A stretch of DNA of 64,000 nt from Nonomuraea candida (GTDB taxonomy: Bacteria > Actinomycetota > Actinomycetes > Streptosporangiales > Streptosporangiaceae), in contig NZ_JOAG01000017.1 in the NCBI RefSeq assembly GCF_000725485.1, forward strand, positions 1 to 64,000, given 5' to 3'. How positions within the stretch are numbered: the stretch's first letter is position 1; each line of letters opens with the position of its first letter. Below the pieces are notes generated by a model. It did not search any database and had not been told where the DNA came from. It saw only the letters and a list, made by a program, of their open reading frames with translations. A program made the position numbers and the translations under genes. Of the stretch, positions 25,684 to 34,736 are shown piece by piece.

Positions 25684-26160
25684 ATGACCAGCGTCACCGA
25701 ACTTCGTGAGACTTCCCGTGAGACCGCCACGCCTCCGCCCGTCGTGCAGACCGCCGCCACGCTGTGGTTGTCGGCGGTCGCGTTCGGCGCGTTCGAGGCC
25801 GTGCTGATGGTCGGCACGATGCTGTACGAGGGCGCCGCGCCGCTCGGCCTGCTGCCGGGCGCCGGGTTCCGGCTGGCCGTGTTCGCCGGGGCGATCTTCC
25901 TGGCGCTGCGGCTGAGGCGCGGGGCCAACTGGGCGCGCTGGACGCTGGCGGGCACGCTCGGCGTGTTCGGCACGATCTCCCTGGTGAAGGAGCCCGTCGA
26001 GTACCTGCTCGCGGGCGGCTCGATCGCCGAGGCCGCGGCCGGCCTGGACACCGTGGGCTGGCTCTTCGCCGCCAGCCGGATCCTGCACGTGGTGAGCGTG
26101 CTGGGCGCGCTGGCCCTGATGTTCCAGCCCAGGGCCAACGCCTACTTCAGGTCGGCCTGA
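25684..26160 (+). CDS. small four-helix membrane protein, unknown
   Basis: CTGGAGG nine bases upstream of ATG 25684 is a good ribosome site. A polar Thr/Glu-rich N-terminus is followed by four helices: ATLWLSAVAFGAFEAVLMVG, FRLAVFAGAIFLALRLR, WTLAGTLGVFGTISLVKEP and WLFAASRILHVVSVLGALALMF. No family motif is recognised. Its 3' end overlaps the convergent transporter gene by 19 bp. Confidence 0.75.
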   Translation: MTSVTELRETSRETATPPPVVQTAATLWLSAVAFGAFEAVLMVGTMLYEGAAPLGLLPGAGFRLAVFAGAIFLALRLRRGANWARWTLAGTLGVFGTISLVKEPVEYLLAGGSIAEAAAGLDTVGWLFAASRILHVVSVLGALALMFQPRANAYFRSA

Positions 26161-27395
26161 GCCGCCCGCGCGCCGGGCGCGCGCATGGTGCGCACCGCGG
26201 GGGACAGCAGCGCGAGCAGCGTGGCCACCACGACGATGACGGCGCAGCCGAGCAGCGACTCCTCGGTGCCGAACCAGCCCGCCGCGGGCGCGGCCAGCAG
26301 CAGCCCGATGGGGCCGAACATCAGCGACCCGAGCATGTCGTACGAGCTCACCCGCGACAACGACTCGGCCGGGATCTCGCGCTGGATCGTGGTCTGCCAG
26401 AGCACGCCGAACACGTCGAAGCACACGCCCAGCACGAACGCCCCCGCCACGATCGCCCACAGCGGCGCGTCGAGCCCCAGCAGCACGTACGGCAGCGCGG
26501 ACGGCAGGCACAGCAGCACCCCCACCAGGATGGGCCGCCGGGGCCGCAGCCGCAGTGACACCAGCACCCCGGCCATCGTGCCGACGGCCTCGCCGGCCAG
26601 GAACGCCGACCAGGCCGCCGGGCCGCCGAGGCTCTCCTTGGCCAGCAGCGGGCCGAGCACGCCGTGCCCGGCCTGGAGGGCCATGACCAGCAGGGAGAAC
26701 TGCGCGACGACCACCCAGAGCCACTGCCGCGAGCGGAACTCCCGCCAGCCGTCACGCAGGTCGGCCAGCATGGAGTGGCGCTCGCCCCTGGGCCGCTCGC
26801 CGGGCGCCATCCGCAACATCGCGATGAGCAGGCCGGCGACCGCGAACATCGCGCCGCTGACCGCCAGCGCCCAGCCGCCGCCGACCAGCACCACCGTGCC
26901 GCCGCCCAGCACCGCGCCCGCCACCCGCGAGGCGTTCGCGCCCATGCCGAGCAGCGCGTTGCCGGTCTGCAGCCGGTCGAGCGGGACCACCTCGGGGATG
27001 ATCCCGGTCAGCGCCGGGAACGTGATCGCGCTGGCCACCCCGGCCAGCGCCGCCGCCACGATCAGCGCGGGCAGCGGGGCCCAGCCGGTGAGCAGCATCG
27101 CGGCCAGCGCGAGGAAGCCGGCCGCCATGAGGAACTCGCCGGTCATCATCACCCGCTGGCGCGGCAGCCGGTCCGCGATCACACCGCCGACCAGCATGAA
27201 CAGGATCATGGGCAGCGACTCGGCGGCGAGCACCGCCGACAGGGTGAAGGCGGTCGCGCCGGGCAGGTGGAGGATGCCGAACGCCAGCGCCACGGGGGAG
27301 AACGCGCTGCCGAGCACGGAGATGGTCCGGGCCGTCAGCAGGAGGGCGAACCGGCGGTCCTTGAGCAGACCGAGATCGCCAAGATAGCTGTGCAC
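26142..27395 (-). CDS. MFS transporter (enterobactin-exporter-like)
   Basis: I choose GTG 27395 (VHSYLGDLGLLKDRRFALLL) because AGGGGG stands ten bases before it; the frame extends to 27455. The 417-residue product has about 12 helices with LGSAFSPVALAFGILHLPGA and the loop GGVIADRLPRQRVMMTGE, as in the MFS_3/EntS group that exports siderophores and other natural products. It is divergent from the acyl-AMP ligase and shares its promoter region, so it may belong to the lipid locus. Substrate unknown. Confidence 0.85.
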   Translation of the reverse strand: MHSYLGDLGLLKDRRFALLLTARTISVLGSAFSPVALAFGILHLPGATAFTLSAVLAAESLPMILFMLVGGVIADRLPRQRVMMTGEFLMAAGFLALAAMLLTGWAPLPALIVAAALAGVASAITFPALTGIIPEVVPLDRLQTGNALLGMGANASRVAGAVLGGGTVVLVGGGWALAVSGAMFAVAGLLIAMLRMAPGERPRGERHSMLADLRDGWREFRSRQWLWVVVAQFSLLVMALQAGHGVLGPLLAKESLGGPAAWSAFLAGEAVGTMAGVLVSLRLRPRRPILVGVLLCLPSALPYVLLGLDAPLWAIVAGAFVLGVCFDVFGVLWQTTIQREIPAESLSRVSSYDMLGSLMFGPIGLLLAAPAAGWFGTEESLLGCAVIVVVATLLALLSPAVRTMRAPGARAAQADLK

Positions 27396-27474
27396 CGGCG
27401 CGAACCCCCTGGAAAAGCGGCAAACTCCGTTATTCTGCCGGACCTCGCGTGCCATGTCGTGTGCTTATTTATTG

Positions 27475-27506
27475 TCACGCGGGTAACAAGATCGACCGCG
27501 GAATGT
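27475..27506 (+). promoter_or_regulatory. two-block promoter motif shared with the PKS gene (copy A)
   Basis: TCACGCGGGT-A-ACAA at 27475-27489 and CCGCGGAATGT at 27496-27506 end 76 bp before the acyl-AMP ligase start. The same blocks occur at 37777-37809, ending 72 bp before the PKS start. The surrounding sequence is A/T-rich (TTATTTATTG just upstream). It could be an activator site or an alternative sigma promoter. Confidence 0.6.
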
Positions 27507-27582
27507 GCCGGTGTTTGGCAAGAATCGTGCCGGTCGTCTCCCGTAATTTGCTAGGTCCCTGCTGGCGGCGAGGGGACCAGGC

Positions 27583-29361
27583 ATGCGCGAGACGCTGATC
27601 GCACGGGTGGCCCGGTGGGCCGGGGAGATCCCGCAGGCGCCCGCGTACACGTTCGTCGATCACCTCGGGGACGGCGCGCGGCACACGCTCACCTGGGCCG
27701 GGGCCGATCTGCGGGCCCGCGCCCTCGCCGTGCGGCTGCGCGAGCTGGCCGCGCCGGGCGACCGGGCGGCGGTGCTCGTGCCGCAGGGGCTGGACTACGT
27801 GGTGGCGATGCTGGGCACGATGTACGCCCGGCTCGTCGCGGTGCCGCTGTTCGCGCCGGGGCTGCCGGGGCACGCCGAGCGGCTGGCCGGGGCGTACGCC
27901 GACGCCGACCCCCTCGTCGTGCTGACCACCACCGCCGCCCTGCCCGGCGTCACCGGCTTCCTGGCCGGCGCGCCGGCCCCCAAGCACGTGCTCACCGTGG
28001 ACACCGTCTCCGGCCTGCTGGCCGACGAGTGGGAGCCCGAGCCGCCGGGTCCCGGGGAACTGGCCTACCTGCAGTACACCTCCGGCTCCACCCGCGCGCC
28101 CGCCGGGGTCGAGATCACGCACGGGAACCTCACGGCCAACGCCGCCCAGCTCTGGGAGGTGGTCAGGGCCCGGCCCAGGACCTCGGTAGCGGCGTTGTGG
28201 CTGCCGCTCTTCCACGACATGGGGCTGGTCGCCACCGTGGCGATGCCGATCATGGGCGGCAACCTGGCGGTGTTCATGGACCCGGTGGCGTTCGTCATGC
28301 GGCCGGTGCGCTGGTTGCGGCTGCTGTCGGAGTTCGCGGACGTGTTCACCGGCGGGCCCAACTTCGCCTACGAGTACACCGCCGCCCGCGTCACCCCCGA
28401 GGAGAAGGCCGGGCTGGACCTGTCCGGGGTGCGGGTCATGCTGAACGGCGCCGAGCCGGTGCGGCCGGGCGCGATCGAGGCGTTCGACGCGGCGTTCGCC
28501 GGGTGCGGGCTGCGGCCCGAGGCGCACACGCCCGCGTACGGGCTGGCCGAGGCGACCGTCTTCGTCGCCGCGAGCGGGCGGGACGAGCGGCCGGTGGTGA
28601 CCGCGTTCGACCGCGACGCGCTGCGCGAGGGCCGCGCGGCGCCGGCCGGGACGGGGGCACGCAGCACGCTCGTCTCCTGCGGGCGGCCCCACGGCCAGCG
28701 CGTCCGGGCCGTCGGCCCCGACGGGCGGGCGCTGCCGGACGGCGAGGTGGGCGAGCTGTGGGTGCGCGGGCCGAACGTGGCCCGCGCCTACTGGCGCGAC
28801 CCCGAGCGCAGCGCCGAGGTCTTCGGCGCGACCCTGCCGGACGAAGACGGCGGGGACGGTGATGACGACGCGGGCGATGACCTCGGGGACGGCGGGGACG
28901 TCGGGGACGGCGGAGACGGCGGGGGCGGCGGAGACGGCGGCTGGTTGCGGACCGGGGATCTGGGCGTCTGGTACGGCGGGCGGCTCTACGTCACCGGACG
29001 GATCAAGGACCTGGTCATCGTGGACGGGCGCAACCACTACCCGCAGGACATCGAGGTCACCGTGCAGGAGGCGCACCCGGCCATCAGGCGCGACCGGGTG
29101 GCGGCCTTCGCGGTGCCGGGCGGGGAGACGGAGCGGCTCGTGGTGGTGGCCGAGCGGTCGCGGCACGGGCAGGGCGCCGACCCGGACGAGGTGACGCGGG
29201 CGGTACGGGCGGCCGTCCGGAAATATCACGACCTGGCGGTGCACGACTTCGTCCTGACCGAGGCCGGGACCGTGCCGAGGACGTCGAGCGGGAAGATCGC
29301 CCGCCGGGCCTGCCTGCGGGCGTACCTGGAGGGCCTGGTCGTCCGAGCCGGCGTTGACTGA
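27583..29361 (+). CDS. fatty acyl-AMP ligase (FadD32-like)
   Basis: FAALs activate a free fatty acid as acyl-AMP and hand it to an acyl carrier protein. The 592-residue product shows LQYTSGSTRAPAGVEITHGNL, PLFHDMGLV, TGGPNFAYEYTA, MLNGAEPVR, PAYGLAEAT, LRTGDLGVW, GRIKDLVIVDGRNHYPQDIE and RTSSGKIARR, all diagnostic of the FAAL/FadD32 group rather than CoA ligases. An unusual acidic Asp/Gly insert of about 34 residues lies near residues 420-455, just before LRTGDLG. The likely recipient is the N-terminal ACP of the PKS at 37882. The stop overlaps the transporter start. Confidence 0.92.
   Translation: MRETLIARVARWAGEIPQAPAYTFVDHLGDGARHTLTWAGADLRARALAVRLRELAAPGDRAAVLVPQGLDYVVAMLGTMYARLVAVPLFAPGLPGHAERLAGAYADADPLVVLTTTAALPGVTGFLAGAPAPKHVLTVDTVSGLLADEWEPEPPGPGELAYLQYTSGSTRAPAGVEITHGNLTANAAQLWEVVRARPRTSVAALWLPLFHDMGLVATVAMPIMGGNLAVFMDPVAFVMRPVRWLRLLSEFADVFTGGPNFAYEYTAARVTPEEKAGLDLSGVRVMLNGAEPVRPGAIEAFDAAFAGCGLRPEAHTPAYGLAEATVFVAASGRDERPVVTAFDRDALREGRAAPAGTGARSTLVSCGRPHGQRVRAVGPDGRALPDGEVGELWVRGPNVARAYWRDPERSAEVFGATLPDEDGGDGDDDAGDDLGDGGDVGDGGDGGGGGDGGWLRTGDLGVWYGGRLYVTGRIKDLVIVDGRNHYPQDIEVTVQEAHPAIRRDRVAAFAVPGGETERLVVVAERSRHGQGADPDEVTRAVRAAVRKYHDLAVHDFVLTEAGTVPRTSSGKIARRACLRAYLEGLVVRAGVD
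28840..28944 (+). repeat. GGGGACGGC-type repeat encoding an acidic Asp/Gly insert
   Basis: Variants of GGGGACGGC/GGAGACGGC repeat through this stretch of the acyl-AMP ligase. They encode about 34 residues of only Asp, Gly and a few others, with no basic residue, placed between FGATLP and the conserved GGWLRTGDLG hinge region. Confidence 0.85.
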
Positions 29362-29460
29362 CCGGGCGCCGGCTGAGCGAACGCCGGCTGAGCGGGCGTC
29401 GGCCGGGCGGGCGTCGGCTGAGCGGGCGTTGACCGGGCGGGCACCGGCTGAGCGGGCGGC
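29350..29460 (+). repeat. 15-bp repeats crossing the ligase stop and transporter start
   Basis: Variants of the unit CCGGCTGAGCGGGCG follow one another about seven times, beginning in the last codons of the ligase gene (CCGGCGTTGACTGAC at 29350). In the transporter frame they encode xxAER/xxAGR units. Since 15 is a multiple of three, the reading frame is kept. Confidence 0.8.
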
Positions 29461-31948
29461 CGGGCCGGCGCCGGCCGGGTCGACGCTGTTCGGGTCGGTG
29501 GGCCGGCTCGTCCACCGGGGCCGGTGGACGGTGCTGGCGCTGACCCTGGCGGCGGCCGTCCTCCTCGCGCCGCTCGGGCTGGAGCTGTTCGGCCGGATGG
29601 CGGACGGCGGCTTCGAGGACCCGCGCGCCGACTCCACCACCGCCGCCCGCTGGAACGACGAGTGGTACGGCGGGCACGCCCCCGACGTGGTCGTGCTCTA
29701 CCGGCACCCGACCGTCAAAGTGCGCGACGCCCGGTACAGGAAGGCGGTGCACGCGTCGTTGCGGGCGCTGCCGGGGGCGCACGTGCGCCGGATGGCGACG
29801 TACTGGACGACGGGGTCGGAGAAGATGGTCTCCGAGGACGGGCACGCGACGTACGCGCTGGTCACGCTGAAGGGCGACGAGCAGCGTGCCTACGCGGCGA
29901 TCGCCGACCGGCTCAGGGACGTCGAGAACCTGCACGTGTCGGTCGGCGGGTCCGTGCCGCTGCTGGCCGAGCTGAACGACCAGACCGCCGCCGACCTCGC
30001 CCGCGCCGAGGCCATCTCCCTGCCGGTGCTGCTGGTGCTGCTCGTGGTGGTGTTCGGCAGCCTGGTGGCGGCCGGGCTGCCGCTGGTCGTGGGGCTGCTC
30101 GCGGTGCTCGGCGCGCTGGTGCTGCTGCGGCTGCTCACCGAGGTCACCGAGGTCTCCGTCTTCTCGCTGAACGTCGTCACCATGCTCGGGCTGGGCCTGG
30201 CCATCGACTATTCGCTCTTCGTGCTCAAGGCGTTCAGGGAGGAGATCGGGCGCGGGGCCACCAACGAGCAGGCCGTCGTGCGCACCCTGGCCACCGCCGG
30301 GCGCACCGTGGCCTTCTCCGGGCTGACGGTGGCCACGGCGCTGCTGGGGCTGCTGCTGTTCCCGCAGATGTTCCTGCGCTCGATCGGGCTGGGGGCGGCG
30401 GCCGTCGTGCTGGTCGCGATGGTGGCCGCGCTGGTCGTGCTGCCCGCGATACTGGGGGTGCTCGGGCCGCGCGTGAACGCCCTGCGGCTCACGCCCGACT
30501 TCGGGCCCGGGAGCGGCGGCGGCATGTGGCACGCGGTGGCGTCCAGCGTGATGCGCCGGCCCCTGCTGTACCTGGTGGCGGTGACCGCCGTGCTGCTCGC
30601 GCTGGCGGCGCCGTTCCTGCACGTGACGTTCGGGAACGTGGACCACAGGGTGCTGCCGGCCGGGTCCGAGAGCCGCCGGGTGGCCGAGACCCTCGACCGG
30701 GACTTCGCCAGGAACGCCATGGCGCCCATCGACGTGCACGTCCTGGTCGAACGCGCCTTCACCGGCCCGCCCGCCCGGCCGGGGCCGCTCGGCCAGGGGC
30801 ACACGCCGATCGGCGCCGTCACCCCCGTCTCGCCCGCCGACGTCCGGCCGTTGGTGCGGCGGCTGGAGCGGCTGCCGCACGTCACCGGGGTCGAGGTGGC
30901 GGGGCTCTCGCAGGCCGGCGGCGCGGTGCGGCTGGCCGTCCGTTACGACCAGGACCCGATGTCACAGGAGGCCAGGCAGCTCGTGCGGTCGATCCGGGCG
31001 CTGGCCCCCGGGCCGGACGTGCGGCGGGTCGTGGTCGGCGGGCCCACGGCCGCGCAACTGGACCTCCAGGACAGCCTGCTCGCCACGCTGCCGTGGATGG
31101 CGCTGGTGGTCTGCTCGGTCACCGGGGCGCTGCTGTTCGCGGCGTTCGGGTCGCTGGTGCTGCCGGTCAAGGCGCTGCTGATGAACGTGCTGTCGATCGG
31201 GGCGTCGTTCGGGGTGATCGTCTGGGCCTTCCAGGACGGGCACCTGGCCCCGGTGCTGGGCTTCACCTCCACCGGCTCGGTCGAGGCGACCGTGACCGTG
31301 CTCATCCTGGCCGTGGTGTTCGGGCTGTCGATGGACTACGAGCTGTTCCTGCTGTCGCGGGTGCGGGCGGAGTGGCTGCGCACCGGGGACAACACCGCCG
31401 CCGTGGCCGCCGGGTTGCAGCAGACCGGCGGCGTGATCACCAGCGCGGCGCTGTTGCTGCTGGTGGTGATCGGGGCCTTCACGACGGCGGGGATCGCGAT
31501 CGTGAAGCTGCTCGGGGTGGGGATGTTCGTGGCGATCGTGGTGGACGCCACGCTCGTGCGGGCGTTGCTGGTGCCCGCCTCGATGCGGCTGCTGGGCGGC
31601 GCCAACTGGTGGCTGCCCCGGTCCTGGCGGCGCTTCCACCGGCGCGTCGAACTCCGCGAGACCCCCGCCCCGGCACTGGAGCCCCCGCCACCGGTCGTCG
31701 GCTCGCCCGACGGGCCGCCGGATGGCGTCGCGCCGTGGCCGGGGGTCGCGGAGTCACCGATCGGGCCGGTCGGGCCGACCGTGCGGGGGCGGCCGGCCGT
31801 GTTCGGGGCGGACACCGACCCCGTGCCGCTGCCCGAGCCGCAGGCCGAGGGCGAGCGGGCCGGGTGGGTGCGGGTGGCGCACCGGCGGACCCGGGTGGTG
31901 CGGGCCGACCCGCGGGGCGGATGGACCTGGGTGGAGGTGGACGAGTGA
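29354..31948 (+). CDS. MmpL3-like RND lipid transporter
   Basis: TTG 29354 overlaps the ligase stop. The first 40 residues are repeat-derived Ala/Glu/Arg units, so the true start may be further in, before GSVGRLVHRGRW. Two halves each carry a first helix, an external domain and a five-helix bundle. The proton-relay Asp-Tyr pairs typical of MmpL proteins are present in both halves: LGLGLAIDYSLFVLKAF and FGLSMDYELFLLSRVR. MmpL proteins flip or export large lipids such as trehalose monomycolate. The 864-residue length and cytosolic tail resemble MmpL3 more than MmpL4/11. Its neighbours suggest the cargo is the product of the PKS route. Confidence 0.9.
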   Translation: MTDRAPAERTPAERASAGRASAERALTGRAPAERAAGPAPAGSTLFGSVGRLVHRGRWTVLALTLAAAVLLAPLGLELFGRMADGGFEDPRADSTTAARWNDEWYGGHAPDVVVLYRHPTVKVRDARYRKAVHASLRALPGAHVRRMATYWTTGSEKMVSEDGHATYALVTLKGDEQRAYAAIADRLRDVENLHVSVGGSVPLLAELNDQTAADLARAEAISLPVLLVLLVVVFGSLVAAGLPLVVGLLAVLGALVLLRLLTEVTEVSVFSLNVVTMLGLGLAIDYSLFVLKAFREEIGRGATNEQAVVRTLATAGRTVAFSGLTVATALLGLLLFPQMFLRSIGLGAAAVVLVAMVAALVVLPAILGVLGPRVNALRLTPDFGPGSGGGMWHAVASSVMRRPLLYLVAVTAVLLALAAPFLHVTFGNVDHRVLPAGSESRRVAETLDRDFARNAMAPIDVHVLVERAFTGPPARPGPLGQGHTPIGAVTPVSPADVRPLVRRLERLPHVTGVEVAGLSQAGGAVRLAVRYDQDPMSQEARQLVRSIRALAPGPDVRRVVVGGPTAAQLDLQDSLLATLPWMALVVCSVTGALLFAAFGSLVLPVKALLMNVLSIGASFGVIVWAFQDGHLAPVLGFTSTGSVEATVTVLILAVVFGLSMDYELFLLSRVRAEWLRTGDNTAAVAAGLQQTGGVITSAALLLLVVIGAFTTAGIAIVKLLGVGMFVAIVVDATLVRALLVPASMRLLGGANWWLPRSWRRFHRRVELRETPAPALEPPPPVVGSPDGPPDGVAPWPGVAESPIGPVGPTVRGRPAVFGADTDPVPLPEPQAEGERAGWVRVAHRRTRVVRADPRGGWTWVEVDE

Positions 31949-33381
31949 GCGCAGCCGAACAGGCGAGTGCGGCCGGGAGGGGGAGCGCGGCCGCGGGGGC
32001 GGGCGCGGCCGGATCGGGGAGCGGGGCCGGATCGGGGAGCGGGGCCGGTGGGCGGTGGCACACCAAGGGATGGCCGTTGTTCCTCGTCACGGGGTCGGCC
32101 GGGTTCATGACCACGCTGGACAACACGGTCGTCACCGTCGCGCTGCCCGCCATCCGGCACGACCTCGGCGCCCGGCTGGCCGCCCTGGAGTGGGTCGCCA
32201 CCGCGTACATCCTCACCTTCGCCGGCCTCATGCTCGCCGGCGGCCGGCTGGCCGACGTGCACGGGCCGCGCCGGGTGCTGCTGGCGGGGCTGGGCGCCTT
32301 CACGGCGGCCTCGCTCGGCGCGGGGCTGGCCGGCTCGATCGAGGTCCTGGTCGCCGCCCGGCTCGCGCAGGGGGCGGGCGCGGCGCTGATCCTGCCCGCG
32401 ACGCTGGCCGCGCTGGCCGGACGTGAGGAGCGGCAGCGCTCGGCGGGAGTGGCCGTCTGGATGGCCTCAGGCGCGGCGGCGCTGGCGCTCGGGCCCGTGG
32501 TGGGTGGCCTGCTCAGCCAGTACGCGCACTGGGGCTGGGTGTTCCTGATCAACGTGCCGGCGGGCGTCGCGGTCATCGCGCTGGCCGCCGTGGCGATCCC
32601 GGGGACGCGGCGGCGCGGGCGGGAGCTGGACGCGGCCGGGGCGGCGGCGTCCGTGCTGTTCCTGGGGGCGGGGACGTTCGCGCTGATCCACGGAGGCGAG
32701 CACGGGTGGTCGTCGCCCGCCGTCCTGGCCGCGCTGGGCGGGTGCGCGGCGGGCGCGGCGGCGTTCTGGGCGGCCGAGCGGCGGGCCGGGGACCCGATGG
32801 TGGACCTGCGGCTGTTCGCGGTGCGCCGCTTCACCGGCGGGGTGGTCGCCCAGGTGCTCTGGGGGCTGGGCGTGAACGGGGTGTTCTTCTACACGGCGAT
32901 CTTCCTGCAAGGCGTGCTCGGGTTCACGCCGACGGCCTCGGGGCTGGCGTTCGTGCCGCTGGCGCTGCTGGTGGTGCTGGTCACGCCGGTCGCGCCCGGG
33001 GTGGCGCGGCGGCTGGGCGCCGGCCGCACGGTGGCCGCCGGGCTCGTGCTGGTGGCGGCCGGGATGGCGCTGGCCGCGACGCTGCGGGCCGGGGACGGGT
33101 GGGCGCGGCTGCTGCCCGCCGTGTGCGCGATCGGCGTGGGGTCGGCGCTGACCATGCCGCTCGGGTCGGCGGTCCTGGGGGCCGTGCCCGAGGCGCGGGC
33201 CGGGGTGGCGGGCGGCGTCTTCTCCGTCAGCCGGGAGGTCTCCGGCCTGTTCGGGATCGCGGCGGTCGGGGTGATCGTGCACGGCGCGGGCGGCTTCGCG
33301 GCAGGCTACTCCGCCGGGCTGCTGGTCGCGGCGGGGCTGGTGCTGGCCGGGGCGCTGATCAGCCTGGTGACACTGTCATGA
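31945..33381 (+). CDS. DHA2-family (14-helix) MFS exporter
   Basis: GTG 31945 overlaps the MmpL stop as GTGA. The first 45 residues are a Gly/Ser/Ala repeat derived from an 18-bp duplication (GGATCGGGGAGCGGGGCC twice at 32014-32049). The conserved part starts at WHTKGWPLFLVTGSAGFMTTLDNTVVTVALPAI, the EmrB/QacA motif. The loop GGRLADVHGPRRVLL and the motif-C-like GPVVGGLL follow. The 478-residue product has about 14 helices. It probably exports a lipid intermediate or final product of the locus, or confers resistance to it. Confidence 0.88.
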   Translation: MSAAEQASAAGRGSAAAGAGAAGSGSGAGSGSGAGGRWHTKGWPLFLVTGSAGFMTTLDNTVVTVALPAIRHDLGARLAALEWVATAYILTFAGLMLAGGRLADVHGPRRVLLAGLGAFTAASLGAGLAGSIEVLVAARLAQGAGAALILPATLAALAGREERQRSAGVAVWMASGAAALALGPVVGGLLSQYAHWGWVFLINVPAGVAVIALAAVAIPGTRRRGRELDAAGAAASVLFLGAGTFALIHGGEHGWSSPAVLAALGGCAAGAAAFWAAERRAGDPMVDLRLFAVRRFTGGVVAQVLWGLGVNGVFFYTAIFLQGVLGFTPTASGLAFVPLALLVVLVTPVAPGVARRLGAGRTVAAGLVLVAAGMALAATLRAGDGWARLLPAVCAIGVGSALTMPLGSAVLGAVPEARAGVAGGVFSVSREVSGLFGIAAVGVIVHGAGGFAAGYSAGLLVAAGLVLAGALISLVTLS

Positions 33382-33388
33382 GGGTCCG

Positions 33389-33486
33389 CTGCCGTGAGGG
33401 TGACATGAGGGTGACGCTGCCGTGAGGGGGAGCCTGCCGTGAGGGGGAGCCTGCCGTGAGGGGGAGCCTGCCGTGAGGGTGGCCGT
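33389..33486 (+). repeat. 17-bp tandem repeats leading into the glycosyltransferase start
   Basis: GCCGTGAGGGGGAGCCT occurs exactly at 33419, 33436 and 33453, and the fourth unit (33470, GCCGTGAGGGTGGCCGT) contains the GTG start of the glycosyltransferase. Looser units with ATGAGGGTGAC precede them back to the MFS stop at 33379-33381. Each unit carries a GTG in front of a G-rich, Shine-Dalgarno-like run. Confidence 0.9.
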
Positions 33487-34681
33487 GCTGGGGCTGGGGT
33501 CGCGGGGGGACGCGCAGCCGTGCGCGGCGCTGGCCGGAGGGCTGGCCGGGAGGGGGCACGAGGTCACGTTCGTCGCGGCCGGGAGGTACGCCCGGCTGGC
33601 GGGGGCCGGCGTGACGGCGGCGGCGCTGAGCGTGGATCCCCTGGCCGTGGTGGAGAGCGAGGAGGGGCGGCGCTGGCTGAGGAGCGGGCCGCTGGGTTTC
33701 GTCCGGGGCTTCAGGAACGTGGTCGAGCCGCTGGCCGCCACGCTGACGTCGGAGGTGGACGCCGCCTGCGCCGGCGCGGACCTGGTGCTGGCCCCCGCGC
33801 TGGGCGCCTTCGGCCGGCACCTGCACGACAAGTACGGCATGCCGTACCGGATCCTGCACTTCCAGCCCAGCGAGCCCACCCGCGCCTTCCCCAACCCGCT
33901 GGTGCCCCTGGCCACCCTGGGCCCGCGGGCGAACCGGGCCAGCTACGCCCTGGTCGAGCGGCTCGGCTGGCTGGTGCTGGGGCGCATGGTGAACCGCCTG
34001 CGGGCGGGCGTGCTCGGGCTGGGCCCGGTGCGCGGGAGCCCGTTCGCGGCCGACCGGCGGGCGCGGGTGCCGGTGTTGTGCGGGGTCAGCCCGCTGGTGG
34101 TGCCCCGGCCCGCCGACTGGCCCGGCCACGTGCACCTGACCGGGTACTGGCGGCTGCCCGGCCCCCGGCGGCCGGCCGGCGCGGTGGAGGACTTCCTGGC
34201 GGCCGGGCCCGCGCCGGTCTTCGTGGGCTTCGGCAGCATGGTCCCGGACGAGCCCGAGCGGCTGGCCGGCGAGGTGGCGGGCGCGTTGCGGCGGGCCCGG
34301 CTGCGCGGCGTCGTGCAGGGGCTGCCCATGCCGGAGGACGACGACGTGCTGGTGGTGGGGGAGGTGGCGCACGACCTGCTCTTCCCGCGCACGGCCGCCG
34401 TCGTGCACCACGGCGGCGCGGGGACCACGGCGGCGGGCCTGGCGGCGGGGGTGCCGAACGTGGTGTGCCCGTTCTTCTCCGACCAGCCGTTCTGGGGGCG
34501 CAGGGTGGCGGCGCTGGGGGCGGGGCCCCGGCCGCTGCCCGTACGGTCGCTCACCAGGGACGGGCTGGCCGCCCGGCTGCTGGCCGCGGGTGAATACCGG
34601 GAGAACGCCGCACGACTGGGACGGCTACTACGCGTTGAGCATGGCGTGAAGAACGCCGTGGATCTCATTGAACGTTATTGA
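33473..34681 (+). CDS. GT1-family glycosyltransferase, sterol/lipid glucosyltransferase-like
   Basis: The 402-residue GT-B enzyme starts at GTG 33473 (RVAVLGLGSRGDAQPCAALA). The acceptor half includes ILHFQPSEPTRAFPNPL. The donor half has HLTGYWRLP, PVFVGFGSM and the nucleotide-sugar signature VVHHGGAGTTAAGLAAGVPNVVCPFFSDQPFWGRR. This pattern is closest to sterol 3-beta-glucosyltransferases and rhamnolipid/vancomycin-type GT1 enzymes. In this locus the natural guess is transfer of a hexose to a lipid hydroxyl, giving a glycolipid; donor and acceptor cannot be fixed from sequence. Confidence 0.88.
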   Translation: MRVAVLGLGSRGDAQPCAALAGGLAGRGHEVTFVAAGRYARLAGAGVTAAALSVDPLAVVESEEGRRWLRSGPLGFVRGFRNVVEPLAATLTSEVDAACAGADLVLAPALGAFGRHLHDKYGMPYRILHFQPSEPTRAFPNPLVPLATLGPRANRASYALVERLGWLVLGRMVNRLRAGVLGLGPVRGSPFAADRRARVPVLCGVSPLVVPRPADWPGHVHLTGYWRLPGPRRPAGAVEDFLAAGPAPVFVGFGSMVPDEPERLAGEVAGALRRARLRGVVQGLPMPEDDDVLVVGEVAHDLLFPRTAAVVHHGGAGTTAAGLAAGVPNVVCPFFSDQPFWGRRVAALGAGPRPLPVRSLTRDGLAARLLAAGEYRENAARLGRLLRVEHGVKNAVDLIERY

Positions 34682-34736
34682 TCATCCGGTTATTGTGCGA
34701 AATGCCAGCATTTTCACCCCCTGGAAGTTAGGTGCC

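Noticed and set aside
29524..31944. A single giant protein joining this stretch to the MFS exporter frame
   Set aside because: The upstream part of that frame is a shadow of the MmpL gene; the real MFS gene starts at GTG 31945, overlapping the MmpL stop.
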